Source: Diphasiastrum complanatum
Taxonomy: Eukaryota; Streptophyta; Lycopodiopsida; Lycopodiales; Lycopodiaceae
NCBI GenBank assembly: GCA_029204225.1
Contig: CM055114.1
Span: forward strand, 17,649,849 to 17,713,848
DNA: 64,000 bases
Reading direction: 5' to 3'
The notes under the pieces were generated by a model. That model made no database searches, had not been told where the DNA came from, and saw only the letters and a list, made by a program, of their open reading frames with translations. A program made the translations under genes and the position numbers. Positions 12,596 to 23,148 of the stretch are shown piece after piece (position 1 is the first letter of the stretch; every line of letters starts with the position of its first letter).

Positions 12596-12660
12596 GATTT
12601 TGCCATTTCTTCTTTGGTCCCAGGTTCGAGCCTCCCCTTGGAAACCAAGAAGCATTTCTT
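12596..12660 (+). repeat. 3' half of a tRNA-derived SINE
   Basis: GGTTCGAGCC (B-box like) is followed by CCCCTTGGAAACCAAGAAGC. The same string occurs in the tRNA-like retroposon at 41777-41890 on the minus strand, so this is a dispersed family. The A-box half is missing. Confidence 0.6.
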
Positions 12661-12779
12661 CTTTGGAGAGTCTCTGTGATATCGAAATTGCAGAGGTATC
12701 GAAAAGTGTTCAAACTCGAAAAATGCACAAATTTGAAAAGCAAGCAGATTCGAAAAAAAAATGAGTAAACTTGACGAAC

Positions 12780-13170
12780 AACAAACTCAAAAATTGATTT
12801 TAGGCGGATAGACGATGGCGGATGCAATTAAAAAAAAAGTAGGATGTTGGATGGAGACAAGAGAGACTGAGCGGATATAGTTGGGCGATGGAATTGGATG
12901 CAAAAACAATAGGATGGCGGCTGGATGCAGATGAAACAGATGGTGGATATAATTTGGCAGATACAAAAAATAATAATAATTTTGTCGGTTGGAACTGTTT
13001 GTTGAGCGTGGGCGGATGCAATCTAACATGGACACTGGCGGATACGAATAGAAGGTACTTGTGCGAGATGATGGATGCAGATAGACCTGAAGATGACAGA
13101 TGTAGATGGCGGATGGACTTAGCAGTTGCAAGTGACGAATAGAGTTGATGGCGGATGCAAGAACAAATGA
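12780..13170. repeat. Degenerate repeat rich in GCGGATGCA
   Basis: The words GGCGGATGCAA, GGATGCAG and GCGGATATA recur at least a dozen times with irregular spacing. The overlapping minus-strand 206-codon frame (12787-13407) is at least partly produced by this repetition. Confidence 0.55.
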
Positions 13171-13432
13171 AAGAATGGCATGGAATCTAGTGGTAAAGTA
13201 TGATATTTGAGTCTGATTGCATGTTTTTTGCAAGCACAATATGTTTAAGCAGATGAGACTATAATCTACTGAAATATCAGTTTCATGCTTTTGCAAGGAG
13301 ACAATGTTAGTGCTCATGAACTCCAAAAATCGTCCAAGCAGTGCAACAACAAAAGACAACATGAAGTCTCCAACTTCAAAACATGAATTGGAATCGTCTG
13401 CAACCAAAAATTGAAGGGGAAATTTGATCTCT

Positions 13433-13444
13433 CACTTGATACCA
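13433..13444 (-). other. Possible primer-binding site of a minus-strand LTR element
   Basis: On the minus strand the sequence reads TGGTATCAAGTG, close to the tRNA-iMet primer site. If real, an LTR would lie to its right and the minus-strand frame 12787-13407 would be the leader or gag. No second LTR was found, so this is weak. Confidence 0.25.
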
Positions 13445-13499
13445 TCTAGGCTTGTTAAATGAAGCTTGAGGATCCATAAAATTCAATCTCTCTCTAGAG

Positions 13500-14340
13500 A
13501 GACAAAAATGCACTACCGTTCTGGACAATGCATGCTTCTAATTTTCACTAGAATATCATCCAAACAAACAACAACATATTCGACTACTTCCAAGACTTGT
13601 CGATAGACTACATATCATGCACAATATCAAATACCAACCAAAGCATATCACAAAACACCATGCAAGACATAGATCATATACACAAACAACAATGTGGATA
13701 CAATGTTGAACTTGATACAATCATAAAAATTGTACATGTGGATTGGATGACGCAAACCATTTTGACAAATGCTTTCTTAGGAGAATATGAATTAGAAATG
13801 TTGTAGTTAAATCCAAAGGGCAAAATGAAACCGTTCATCAAAGAATTAGCCACGAGTTGATGATACAAATCTTGAAGACGTGGATGTGCTTGCTTTTAAT
13901 TTTGAGTTAACAATTACGAATCATTTATGAAAGTCAACAATATCAAATTTACAAGAATGTGTTGGATTGCTTGCGCATCCATCATGAAGAACCACCAATG
14001 AGAAAAAGTGTATGCCACGTGATATTCCACAACATCCTTGTTCAATGTTCATTGTTTATGATGGCTTGCTAAGAGGTTTTTCTTGGTCTACTTAATATTA
14101 TAAAGAAATAGGTGCTTTTGTTGACTTTTCACTCATGTTTTTTCTCCTAAACATTCTCATTCATGTGATGAATTTAAAGCTGAACTGATGACTCAAAGAG
14201 GTGGGACTTTTCACATTTGACTTTTCAACTATTTCACATTCAATGGTGCTTCAAGAAAACCTTTTTTGAGTTATCCTCAAAATATCCTTTTTTTTGGTAA
14301 AGAATTTAGGTTTGCTAATTATATTCTTTAATGAAACCCA
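13500..14340. other. No gene recognised
   Basis: A short plus-strand frame at 13597-13806 contains TNAFLGEYELEML, faintly like the Copia reverse transcriptase AFLNGDLEE motif, but the surrounding sequence does not support it. Otherwise AT-rich and uninformative. Confidence 0.4.
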
Positions 14341-14344
14341 AGTC

Positions 14345-14522
14345 CATTGCATTGGGGTGTATGGGTAGAGTTGTTTATTATCATTGCAAAGGTGCAGGCT
14401 TGAATCCCAACCACTTTATAATGACATCAAGGAGCTTAGCTTGATAAATGGTAGTGCAAGGTTTGTATATATGTTGTATATAATAACCACTAGTTGCTTA
14501 ATCATGTAATTGAAAAAAAAAA
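14345..14522 (+). repeat. Probable tRNA-derived SINE with A tail
   Basis: An A-box-like GTATGGGTAGAGTT (14359-14372) and a B-box-like GGCTTGAATCC (14397-14407) are spaced as in tRNA promoters. They are followed by a short body and an A10 tail at 14513-14522. I could not confirm target-site duplications. Confidence 0.5.
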
Positions 14523-14737
14523 TATAACCCCTTCAAAGATTCTATGATAAATCCAGATTCCATTCCTTTACTCGAGATGAAAGCTGGAATAAATTCTCCA
14601 ATACACGCTGGATCTTCTTAGCTGATGACCAGTGACTTCTCCATCTTGAAAGGTACAGTAGATTCGAAAGTACACGCTTCCCTCGACTATAGACTATATT
14701 ACTTGGTCCAGAATCCAGAGCCCAGACTCCAAGCTCA

Positions 14738-14748
14738 TCTATTTAAAC
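14738..14748 (+). promoter_or_regulatory. TATA-like box upstream of the lipase
   Basis: CTATTTAAACC lies about 250 bases upstream of the best lipase start. Position and sequence fit a plant TATA box; it has no independent support. Confidence 0.4.
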
Positions 14749-14992
14749 CATGACTCTCTCCCATTATCAGAAACCTATCCCATTCACCTATCTATTCCAA
14801 TTTCCGACATATGATACATAACTCTTTCCCGTCAATAACCCATCCATCATATTAACCATATATCGAGAAAACAAGAAGAAAAGATTCTGATTGTCAGCAA
14901 GTTATGCTCTAGCTCAACCAAATACAGAAGATCTTGGTGAATTGGATATAGCTGTGTTGGTAAGAATACCTGCACAGAGTCTGGATGAAAGT

Positions 14993-16659
14993 ATGGCTAG
15001 TTTCACATATCCTGCTACTGCAGTACCTGTCCAATCCCACATAAGGGACAGCATGGCCAAATATACAGCTTCCACGCAGTACAAAAACTTACCCTTTGCA
15101 GCCACGCGAATTAAGAATCCGCAAAACAATAATGGATCTGCCTCTTCCCTGGCTAGTTCTTTCGTCCAACCCATAGATTATGATTCAGAAAAGCATGGCT
15201 ACCGTCATGCCAGAAAACGAGACGCATCTGTTGTTGTTGCATCTACCAAGATGACGTCCAGACCAGTGACAGATCTGGATTTCGAATTGACACAATCTGT
15301 GGAGAGTTTTACATCCTCATCAGTGTCTGCAAGATGGAGGGATCTTCAAGGAGCAAAATAACTGGGAAGCCCTATTGATACAGACCTCAGAGCAGAGCTT
15401 ATCAAGTACGGCGAATTTGCGCAAGTCTGCTATGATGCCTTCGACTCTGAGAAGCACTCTAAATACTGCGGAAGCTGCAAATACAACAGAAGGAAGGTCT
15501 TGTTAGAGACGGGCTTGCGACGCTCAGCAGATTACGAAGTCACCAAGTATCTTTATTCAACTTCCGAAATTGATCTCCCCAGTTTCTTTCACCGAAGCGA
15601 CACAGCAGAAACGTGGAGTCGAGACTCCAATTGGTCGGGCTTTGTTGCAGTGTCCACCTCCGCTGGTGAGATTGAAAGGCTGGGAAGGCGGGACATTGTG
15701 GTGGCTTGGAGGGGAACTGCCACAATTCCTGAATGGATACGCAATTTGCAGGACTGGCTGAGCCCCGCGGATTTTGATCCGAGTGACGCACTAGAGTCGC
15801 TTGGGAACGTGAAAGTAGAGAGAGGTTCAGAAGCATCTATACCTCCAAGAAGAGAAGGAGCCGGTACAACAAGGAAAGCGCCCAAGAGCAGCTTTTGTCG
15901 GAGATCAGGAGGCTGATGAAGAATTACGAAGGAGAGGATCTGAGCATCACCGTGACTGGCCATAGCCTAGGTGCCGCCTTGGCTCTTCTCAGCGCCTATG
16001 ACATTGCAGAATCGGAGATCAATATCAGAAGATCTCAAGCGTCCACTGTTTCAAACTCAACAAACTACCTCAGTGACAGATCGACTCTGCCATATGTTAG
16101 AAATGGACTAGACCGAGGAGATGCCTCTGAGACCGTCGTCCCTATCACTGTCTTCACGTTTGCTGGGCCACGGGTGGGAAACGATCTGTTCCGTACGAGG
16201 TGTGAGGAGCTGGGCATCAAAACTTTGAGGGTGGTGAACGAGAAAGATGTAGTGCCCCACGTACCGGGCGTGGTTCTGAACGAGGATCTGCATGTCCTTC
16301 GAAGATGGATCGACAAATTACCATGGACATACTCTCATGTGGGCGTGGAACTGGCACTCAACACCCAGAATTCGCCCTACTTGAAGTGGGGGTTTTTGGA
16401 CTTCGCTAGTCATCACAACCTCGAAGCATGTCTGCACCTTCTGGATGCATATGTCAGTACCAAGAGAAGGTTTTCCTTCTCCGGGCATCGCGATCTCGCT
16501 CTTCTCAACAAATTCTCGGAGCTTTTGAAGCCCGAATACATCGTTCCTTCCTACTGGTGGCAGCAAGAAAATAAAGGACTGCAAAAGGACGAAGAAGGGA
16601 GATGGGTGCAACGTGATAGAGAGGAGGAGGACATCCCTATCGTCTACAGGGACGACTAA
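14993..16659 (+). pseudogene. Plastid class I phospholipase A1 (lipase class 3), frameshifted
   Basis: The family hydrolyses the sn-1 acyl bond of plastid glycerolipids, which can feed jasmonate synthesis. The ATG at 14993 opens a Ser/Thr-rich N-terminus like a plastid transit peptide; the frame reads back to 14891 without a Met. Then come ARWRDLQG, LRAELIKYGEFAQVCYDAFD, the oxyanion region VVAWRGT, the nucleophile GHSLG (15958-15972), FTFAGPRVGN, the Asp in NEKDVVPHVPG, the His region SHHNLEACLHLLD and an Asn-Lys-Gly tail. All three catalytic positions are present. Reading is broken by indels near 15352-15380 (two shifts, after RDLQG) and near 15826-15832 (one lost base before FRSIYTS). The family is typically intronless here, so these look like mutations or assembly errors rather than introns. 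Confidence 0.85.
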
Positions 16660-17540
16660 ACCGCACAAAAGCAGGAGCACAACTTCTTTTTTTCTTTTTG
16701 CACAAACCATGATCATGAAGAAGAAGAAGAATAACAAGAACTAACTAACGAACACGAAACTTAAATCAACTTCTTCTCGTCAGCTTTATGTGGAGCAAGA
16801 GTAGAAGAACGAGGGCAAGATGTGAAAGCCTTTCATCAACTATGATGTTGGCATTGTTGGGTTTGGCTACCAAAATGACTGCATTGGATACCAAGATATT
16901 CACTAAGAAACTGGTGATTTGTTAATCTACAAGAAAAGTACAGGACTTCTTATTTGATTGCAAGGAGTGTGTATGTGCCTCCTCTTTTATAGGAAGAGGA
17001 GGAGCCTGTGTATGCCAAGAAGTGGGTGCTTGGGATCGCCACAAAAGAAAAAGGGTGAAAAGCAGATTGCTGAGGTCAGAAAACACACTTTTTTGCTTGA
17101 AACCAACAATCCCTCCCACAAGCAGAACATCTATCACAAATCCTATGACCATTGAATTCTTCTTATGCTTCATCGTTTTGTGTCTTATGATGTATCGTGC
17201 TCCTTTATGCCCTATGTGTATGCCTTGCACACCCTATACATGGATATTGCATGCCCTACATGGCAAGTCCATTTGTTTCATACACCCTTTACATAAAGTA
17301 CAATTATCACCTTAACACTAATTTGAAGCTATAGAAGATCCGTTTCATATTCAAAGCTTGTATGCTATGCTTGAATGCTCTATTGAGTGATGATGTAGAT
17401 GTTTGTTGAAGATGCCACATCTGAGTTACCAATTTTTCATGAACGGATTGTTAAAGACCAATTCATTGATTCAGTTGTCTTGGGCTTGATTTAATTCATG
17501 ATCTAGTTTGGTTTCTAGTTACCACAAAAAATTTTCTTGC
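16660..17540. other. Intergenic; weak LTR-like features on the minus strand
   Basis: No gene. On the minus strand a purine-rich run (TGTGGGAGGGAT) precedes TGTTGGTTTC near 17109, a CTATAAAAG box lies near 16988, and TTGGTATCCAATG lies near 16895. This could be a decayed LTR of roughly 215 bp, but the primer-site match is poor. Confidence 0.3.
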
Positions 17541-17671
17541 AACAATGTATATTTTACAAAACAAATCTAAAAAAACCAAATCCACGCAAAGCAAAAATTT
17601 ACACAAAGAACAACAAAGATCCATCTACAAATTTGTATCCGCACCAAAAATCTGGATATACAGCAGACGAA

Positions 17672-17940
17672 GATCTGACATCGAAATACCCATCGGTATA
17701 GGCGCTGCTTTAACAAACCCCATAGATCCGCCTATTCCGATGGGCATTCCGACCATCGAGAAATTTGGACCTGCAACAAAAGGACCTGGATCTACAGTAG
17801 CAACATATGGATCAACAACACCCTCACTTAGATCTACAACACCCTAAAGCATCTGATGAATAGGAAATCAGACATCGGAATACCCATCGGAACAACAAAT
17901 CCTGCAGATCCGCCTATTTTGACGGTCTTTTCGACCTGCC
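17672..17940. repeat. Two-copy tandem duplication, period about 190 bp
   Basis: GACATCGRAATACCCATCGG and GATCCGCCTATT recur at 17680-17757 and 17870-17938. A small Pro/Thr-rich frame (17545-17847) overlaps the first copy; I see no known domain in it. Confidence 0.6.
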
Positions 17941-18057
17941 TGTTACCTATAGAAACGTTTGTGGATCCGCCGCCTCCTTTGCCTCCAAAAAACCCTGCAT
18001 AAAAAACGTGAAGTCAATAAAACCAAACTACAATCACATTGAGATGGAGACTAAGAT

Positions 18058-18118
18058 GTAAGAGAAAGAGAGAGTGAGAAAAAGAGTTGTAAGAGAAAGA
18101 GAGAGTGAGAAAAAGAGA
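18058..18118. repeat. Purine-rich 31-bp direct repeat
   Basis: GTAAGAGAAAGAGAGAGTGA followed by GAAAAAGAG occurs twice in tandem. The following 18185-18394 is also low-complexity purine-rich sequence. Confidence 0.75.
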
Positions 18119-18399
18119 TGGAGAGAGAGATTACCTTACATCCAATAATCAGAAAACCTCCATCCTCCACCTTCTCTTTTTTTCTTGAGTTCACCACTTT
18201 TGATTTTGCAAGGAGTAAGTAAAGAGGAAGAGCAAGAAGAACAAGCAAAGTGTAGGAGGAGCAAGAGGAGGAAGCAAAGAGCAATAGCAAGAGAAGCAAG
18301 AGCAAGAGGAGCACTCAAATGTGAGGAGGATAAAGAGGGCGAGGAAGGATCAACAAACAAGGGAGAGGACAAAGGCGACGTGTATGTCCCTTGATACCA

Positions 18400-19210
18400 T
18401 CACCCACTCCTCTTCCTTCTTCAAAAATGTCGTGACAATGGTCAGCAATTTTGAAATCAGCAAGAATCTTTCTGAGCCTCGGTATATCCCTCAAATTAGC
18501 TTCAGTATTTTGGGGTCTATTCCGAGGCCCTGACTAAGTTAGATTCAGTATTACGTGGTCTATTCCGAGACCTTCACTAAATGCTAAAATCAACTCAAAT
18601 ATGATTCTAAAATCACACAATTATCAAAGATCGTCGGTTGTTAAATTCTCACGCCTTGTTAAAGAATAGTGCATTGAATGAAACTATTTTTAATCTGCTA
18701 TATTATACTCATCTGGTTTATAAATATCCAAACGTCGACATAATTGGCATCCAACTACTATTCTTGAGCATCCAACTACTAAAATTTCTGAAATTCGTCT
18801 GTTTTCAAAAGTAGTGATTTTGCAAAATAGATATTTTCCAAGGGATCCATTTACATATGTCCTTATTTCTAGTACTCAGAAAAATTGGCATAGTATAGTA
18901 ACGGAACTGGCAACTTTTTTCAAATCAAATCGGCTTTAGAGGTATAATACATGATATGCCTACTTCTTAAACACCCATTGAAACTAAAATGTTGTGTGAT
19001 CATGATAACCTGACATACTTTGATTGTAATAAAGGCCTACGTACAAAGATCCAAAAGCAAAGAATTGATCAAAAACACCTTGAACTCCTCAATGACGTAC
19101 TATCCCGCAATTGATTGTACAAAATTAGATTTTGATCGTGCAGATTATGTAGATCCTTGTTATTTTCATTAGTTTAGGAGTACTAAAGAGGCTAGCCATG
19201 TAATGAAACA
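18400..19210. other. No gene recognised
   Basis: AT-rich sequence. TCTATTCCGAG appears twice (about 18518 and 18562). Nothing else could be supported. Confidence 0.45.
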
Positions 19211-20395
19211 CATAGCCGTTTTGCCGACTTCCCTTACCTACATTGTTCTATCGACTAGAGGTTGTTCACCTTGGAGACCTGATGCGGTTATGAGTACAAA
19301 CGGGCCTGCTCAGTAATCGCTCCTCCAGATTTTCAAGGGCCGTCGGGGGCGCACCGGACACCGCAAGACGTGCGGTGCTTTATCGGCCGCTGGACCCTAT
19401 CTCCGGGTAATCCAATTTCAGGGTGGGCAAGCCGTTAAAAAGAAAAGAGAACTCTTCCCAAGGCCCCTTCTGGCGTCTCTGGATTCAGCCACGTTACCGT
19501 CCACTACCAGGTCCCGGTTCGGGAATATTAACCTGATTCTCTTTCGATGCACGGTGCGCATTGCGCCCTTGACATAGGATTGCCCCATCTCTTAGGATCG
19601 ACTAACCCATGTCCAATTGTTGTTCACATGGAACCTTTCTCCACTTCAGTCTTCAAAGTTCTCAGTTGAATATTTGCTACTACCACCAAGATCTGCACCG
19701 GAGGCCGTTTCACTCGGGCTTACGCCCAGAGCTGCGCCACGACCCCCGCACCCTCCTACTCATCGGAGCCTCGCAATCGCCCCGATGGCCGGGTATAGGC
19801 GGCACACTTCAGTGCCATCCATTTTCGAGGCTAGTTGATTCGGCAGGTGAGTTGTTACACAATCCTTAGCGGATTTCGACTTCCATGACCACTGTCCTGC
19901 TGTCTTAATCAATCAACACCCTTTGTGCGATCTAGGTTAGCGCGCACTTGGGTGCCATAACCCGGCTTTCGGTTCATCCCGCATCGCCAGTTTTGCTTAC
20001 CAAAAATGGCCCACTTGGAGCTCCCATTCCGAGCCGGGGTTCAACAAAGCAACCGTGGCAGCTTACCTATTTAAAGTTTGAGAATAGGTCGAGGGCGTTT
20101 TACCCCCGATGCCTCTAATCATTCGCTTTACCTGATAAAACTCGACGAGCTCCAGCTATCCTGAGGGAAACTTTAGAGGGAACCAGCTACTAGATGGTTC
20201 GATTAGTCTTTCGCCCCCATACCCAAGTCTAACGAACGATTTGCTCGTCAGTATCGCTACGAGCCTCCACCAGAATTTCCTCTGGTTTCGCCCTGCTCAA
20301 GCATAGTTCACCATCTTTCGGGTCCCAGCAGGTATGCTCACACTTGAACCTTTCACAAAAGATCACAGTCGGTCGATGGTGCACCCCCACAAAGA
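19211..20395 (-). rRNA. Isolated partial nuclear 26S rRNA (pseudogene fragment)
   Basis: The plus strand is the complement of plant cytosolic 25S/26S rRNA. Recognisable stretches include GAGACCTGATGCGGTTATGA, CTTAGGATCGACTAACCCAT, GATTCGGCAGGTGAGTTGTT, CCCGCATCGCCAGTTTTGCT and ACCAGCTACTAGATGGTTCG. It covers roughly the second quarter to middle of the molecule, about 1.2 kb, in one uninterrupted block. Variable stretches carry many differences and some losses from other plant 26S sequence as I remember it, which suggests it is not a functional unit. No 18S, 5.8S or spacer flanks it; a retroelement ORF block begins within 100 bases to the right. Confidence 0.9.
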
Positions 20396-20479
20396 ATCTG
20401 TGTGCAGTTGAAATCGGCTAATTTTGATTAAAAATCCTGAAAAGCTCCAGAGGTTTGTTAATCTGACATGAGCTCACCT

Positions 20480-22493
20480 GAAAATTGGCATCTTGTTCGA
20501 AGCCATCATATCTAAGAAATTAGGAGCCGTTTGTGACTACCTCACCAGCTACACTTTTACACACAAGGCACATTTGTTGCTGATTCCACTCCAGATTTTT
20601 GCCATGCTTGGCGAATCCTATGAATCCCGCCACAACATTTATAATTGGGCAGGATTTATCTCCAGACAGTTGACCAATGCCTTACAGAAGAGAACCCCAG
20701 TCACATTGTTGGAATACATCTTTTTTTATTTTGCTCAAAGTCAGTCCTCAATTGACTTGAAGCTTGTGTTGCTTCCAAGGAATGTTGTTGCTAGCCGAGG
20801 CTATACCCCATCCACAGCTTCAGCCACATCTTCCTCACAAGTTGCTGCAGCTCATGAGCGTCACATCAAGAAGAGACACGACCGGTCATCACCACCAGCC
20901 TCTCAACTTGTTGATACCACACCACTATCGAAGAAGCAGAGGATGAAGTTGACCGCCAGCAAAACCACTCTTGACTCAGATACGAAGTCCGATAACCCAC
21001 CGCCATCTACGACAAATCACCTGACTTTGAAAAAACAGAAGAAGAAGATGGCTGGGTACGATGATGTTCCATCTACTAGTGAAGACAATGAAGATGAAGA
21101 AGAAGGCAACCTGAGGCCGAGATGCCCAAAATGACGACGAATCTCCCCTACTGTCTCCTCACCTCAGCTTCAGATTATGGACACCGAGCTACTAGTGCAA
21201 TTGACGTTTCAAATCTCAGTCCCCATCGGGACCACCTCCAATTCTTATATCACCCCTTTGTGTTCAGCCGACTATAGCTTCTGTGGTGGCCATCCACCCA
21301 CAAGCAACAATTTCAAGGGAGAGAGAAAGGGAGCTACCTGCAACTACACGAGCAGAAGACACAATTGCAGCAGATCCCACTCACGAAGACACAACAGAAG
21401 GAATAAGAGAGGCTGAACCTGATCAAGTACTGCAAGCAATACTGGAAGTTCAGGAAAGTCCAATGGCCAAAGAGAAAGTTGAAGACCCCTCTGCTCTGAA
21501 GCAAGATGGCTTCATCTATGTAGATGCTCTTGAATACTTCGATGAAGGCGATCTCATAGAAGAGGAGGTGGAGACAGTTCCAAAGGCAGTTGCACTAGTC
21601 ACATCACTAACCTTCACTTCCACCACTAACACAACCATTGTTGATACCACACTTGTCACCGACTTTCTTACCCCTGTTGCTACCATCCCTACCACCTTTG
21701 TTAATACTGATGAAAATACTCAACTAATCGTTCTATTATTTTCTCGTTTCACAATTTCTCAGTTTTCCTTTCCTACTTATCATCATTTTCCTACCGAGTT
21801 CCCCATCCTTCCAGCCTATGACAGCTTGTCCGAAAGTGCCAAAGAGTCCTTGAAGTGGCATGCTGAGACCTCTTACCACCTTCATTGGATAGTAGACCAA
21901 CTAGCACAACAGACAAACGAGCTCAGAACGGCAAAGCAGGACCTGCAGTTAAGAGACGCAAAGTTGCTGACAGTTATGGAAAAGTTGCAGAGTGAAAGGG
22001 CCAAGAGATTGGAAGAGCAGAACTAGTTTTCAAATCAGCTCCAGTCCCTCCAAGAGGTGCAAGACCAGTTCGAGTGCCGGTTAGATCTCATGATTCAGAA
22101 AAATAAGAGACTAATTGACGTGATGACAACAGTCAAGCAATCAATCAGGCCAGAAGATATAAAAGTGCCAGTTTTGTCTTCAGGAGCAGCAATAAAAATG
22201 GAAAAGTATATCTCCTTAATCCAGAAACACGAAGCCCTAAAGAGGAACCATCAAATTTCAGAAGACAAAAGCAACAAGAAGCTGTCAGCACTCAAAGAAA
22301 GCGTTGACAAGATCCAAGAGGAACTTCTCCTGTCAAAGTGACAAATGGACCTCATATGGAATACGTCCTATAGACTCGATGCAGCTGTATCAATGCAGAA
22401 AAAAGATGACCATAACGATGATGTTGGAGCTCCTGAGCAAAGCCGATCCATCAACCAACGAGGTGCTGGTTTTGGCATGCCATATCAAGGTTC
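20480..22493 (+). pseudogene. Retroelement-type ORF block with coiled coil, part 1 (split by Copia-1)
   Basis: Collinear open pieces (20493-21134, 21283-22026, 22057-22341, then a shifted frame to 22493). The N-terminal part reads FEAIISKKLGAVCDYLTSYT, then NWAGFISRQLTNAL and LEYIFFYFAQ, an alpha-helical style seen in plant retroelement accessory ORFs (similar to the 'putative plant transposon protein' group; my impression, not a search). A Ser/Pro/Lys-rich linker follows, then a long heptad-rich coiled coil (about 21830-22340). It is interrupted by a stop at 22024, a frameshift after 22341 and the Copia-1 insertion at 22493. Removing the insertion and one duplicated 5-base site lets the frame continue at 28930. 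Confidence 0.5.
22489..22493. repeat. Target-site duplication of Copia-1 (left)
   Basis: GGTTC directly abuts the LTR end at 22494 and is repeated at 28925-28929. Confidence 0.95.
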
Positions 22494-23148
22494 TGTGAAA
22501 AATACAGATCCTAAGTGGATCTAAACTCCAAGATCATTGGCTTGAATGCTTGCACTCCAAACTACATAAGCTAGGAATTGGCAACACATTCTATGCTACC
22601 TAGAATGCAAAGAACTTGATCAAAAAGCATTTATCACAAATGGAAACTTCCATAAACATCAAGTGCGGCCCAAAATAGCATTATACAGTCCATAATACAT
22701 CAGCCTATCACTTTTGGAAAGCACCTAAGATCATACACAATAGCTTGAAGACAATACACACAACAATGCTCTCAATGGAGGAAGAAACAATGACAATGAT
22801 CTATTGATCTCAATGAAGCATACAAAAGGTTTCTCCAACCTGTTCTCCACGACTTCCCTACTATTTATGGATGAGGAAGATGACTCTCTCTCCTCTCTCT
22901 AGAAGGTACTTGACCCTAGATATTCCCTATATAGGAAAAATAGCTAAAAATGGCTTATATGACCAAAATACATCAAAATGGTCTCATTTTGAAGGGTATG
23001 AAGTTTGACACTTCATCATACTGAAAAAATACAGTAAATAAAAACATTGTGGCCTGGTTCACACGTGTGAAACTCCAGAACCAAAACTATTTACAATTTT
23101 AGCCAATTTAGGCCTCAAACTAGCTAGGAAATGTTGACAATTTTCACA
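22494..23148 (-). repeat. Copia-1 3' LTR
   Basis: TGTGAAAA...TTTTCACA termini (8-base inverted ends), 655 bp. A minus-strand TATA motif (CCTATATAGGG) lies near 22928-22938. A 14-base palindrome, TTCACACGTGTGAA, lies near 23060, with a G-box core (CACGTG). The pol stop codon (23144-23146) falls inside this LTR. Confidence 0.96.

Noticed and set aside
12787-13407. 206-codon minus-strand ORF
   Set aside because: Partly generated by the GCGGATGCA repeat; no domain seen. Kept only as a possible leader/gag next to a weak primer site.
14345-14522. Functional tRNA gene
   Set aside because: A and B boxes are imperfect and no cloverleaf can be closed; an A tail suggests a SINE instead.
16894-17109. 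Complete short LTR element (TRIM)
   Set aside because: Primer-site match is poor and no second LTR was found.
18051-18394. Small Leu/Ser-rich and Glu/Lys-rich ORFs
   Set aside because: Low-complexity purine-rich sequence read in several frames.
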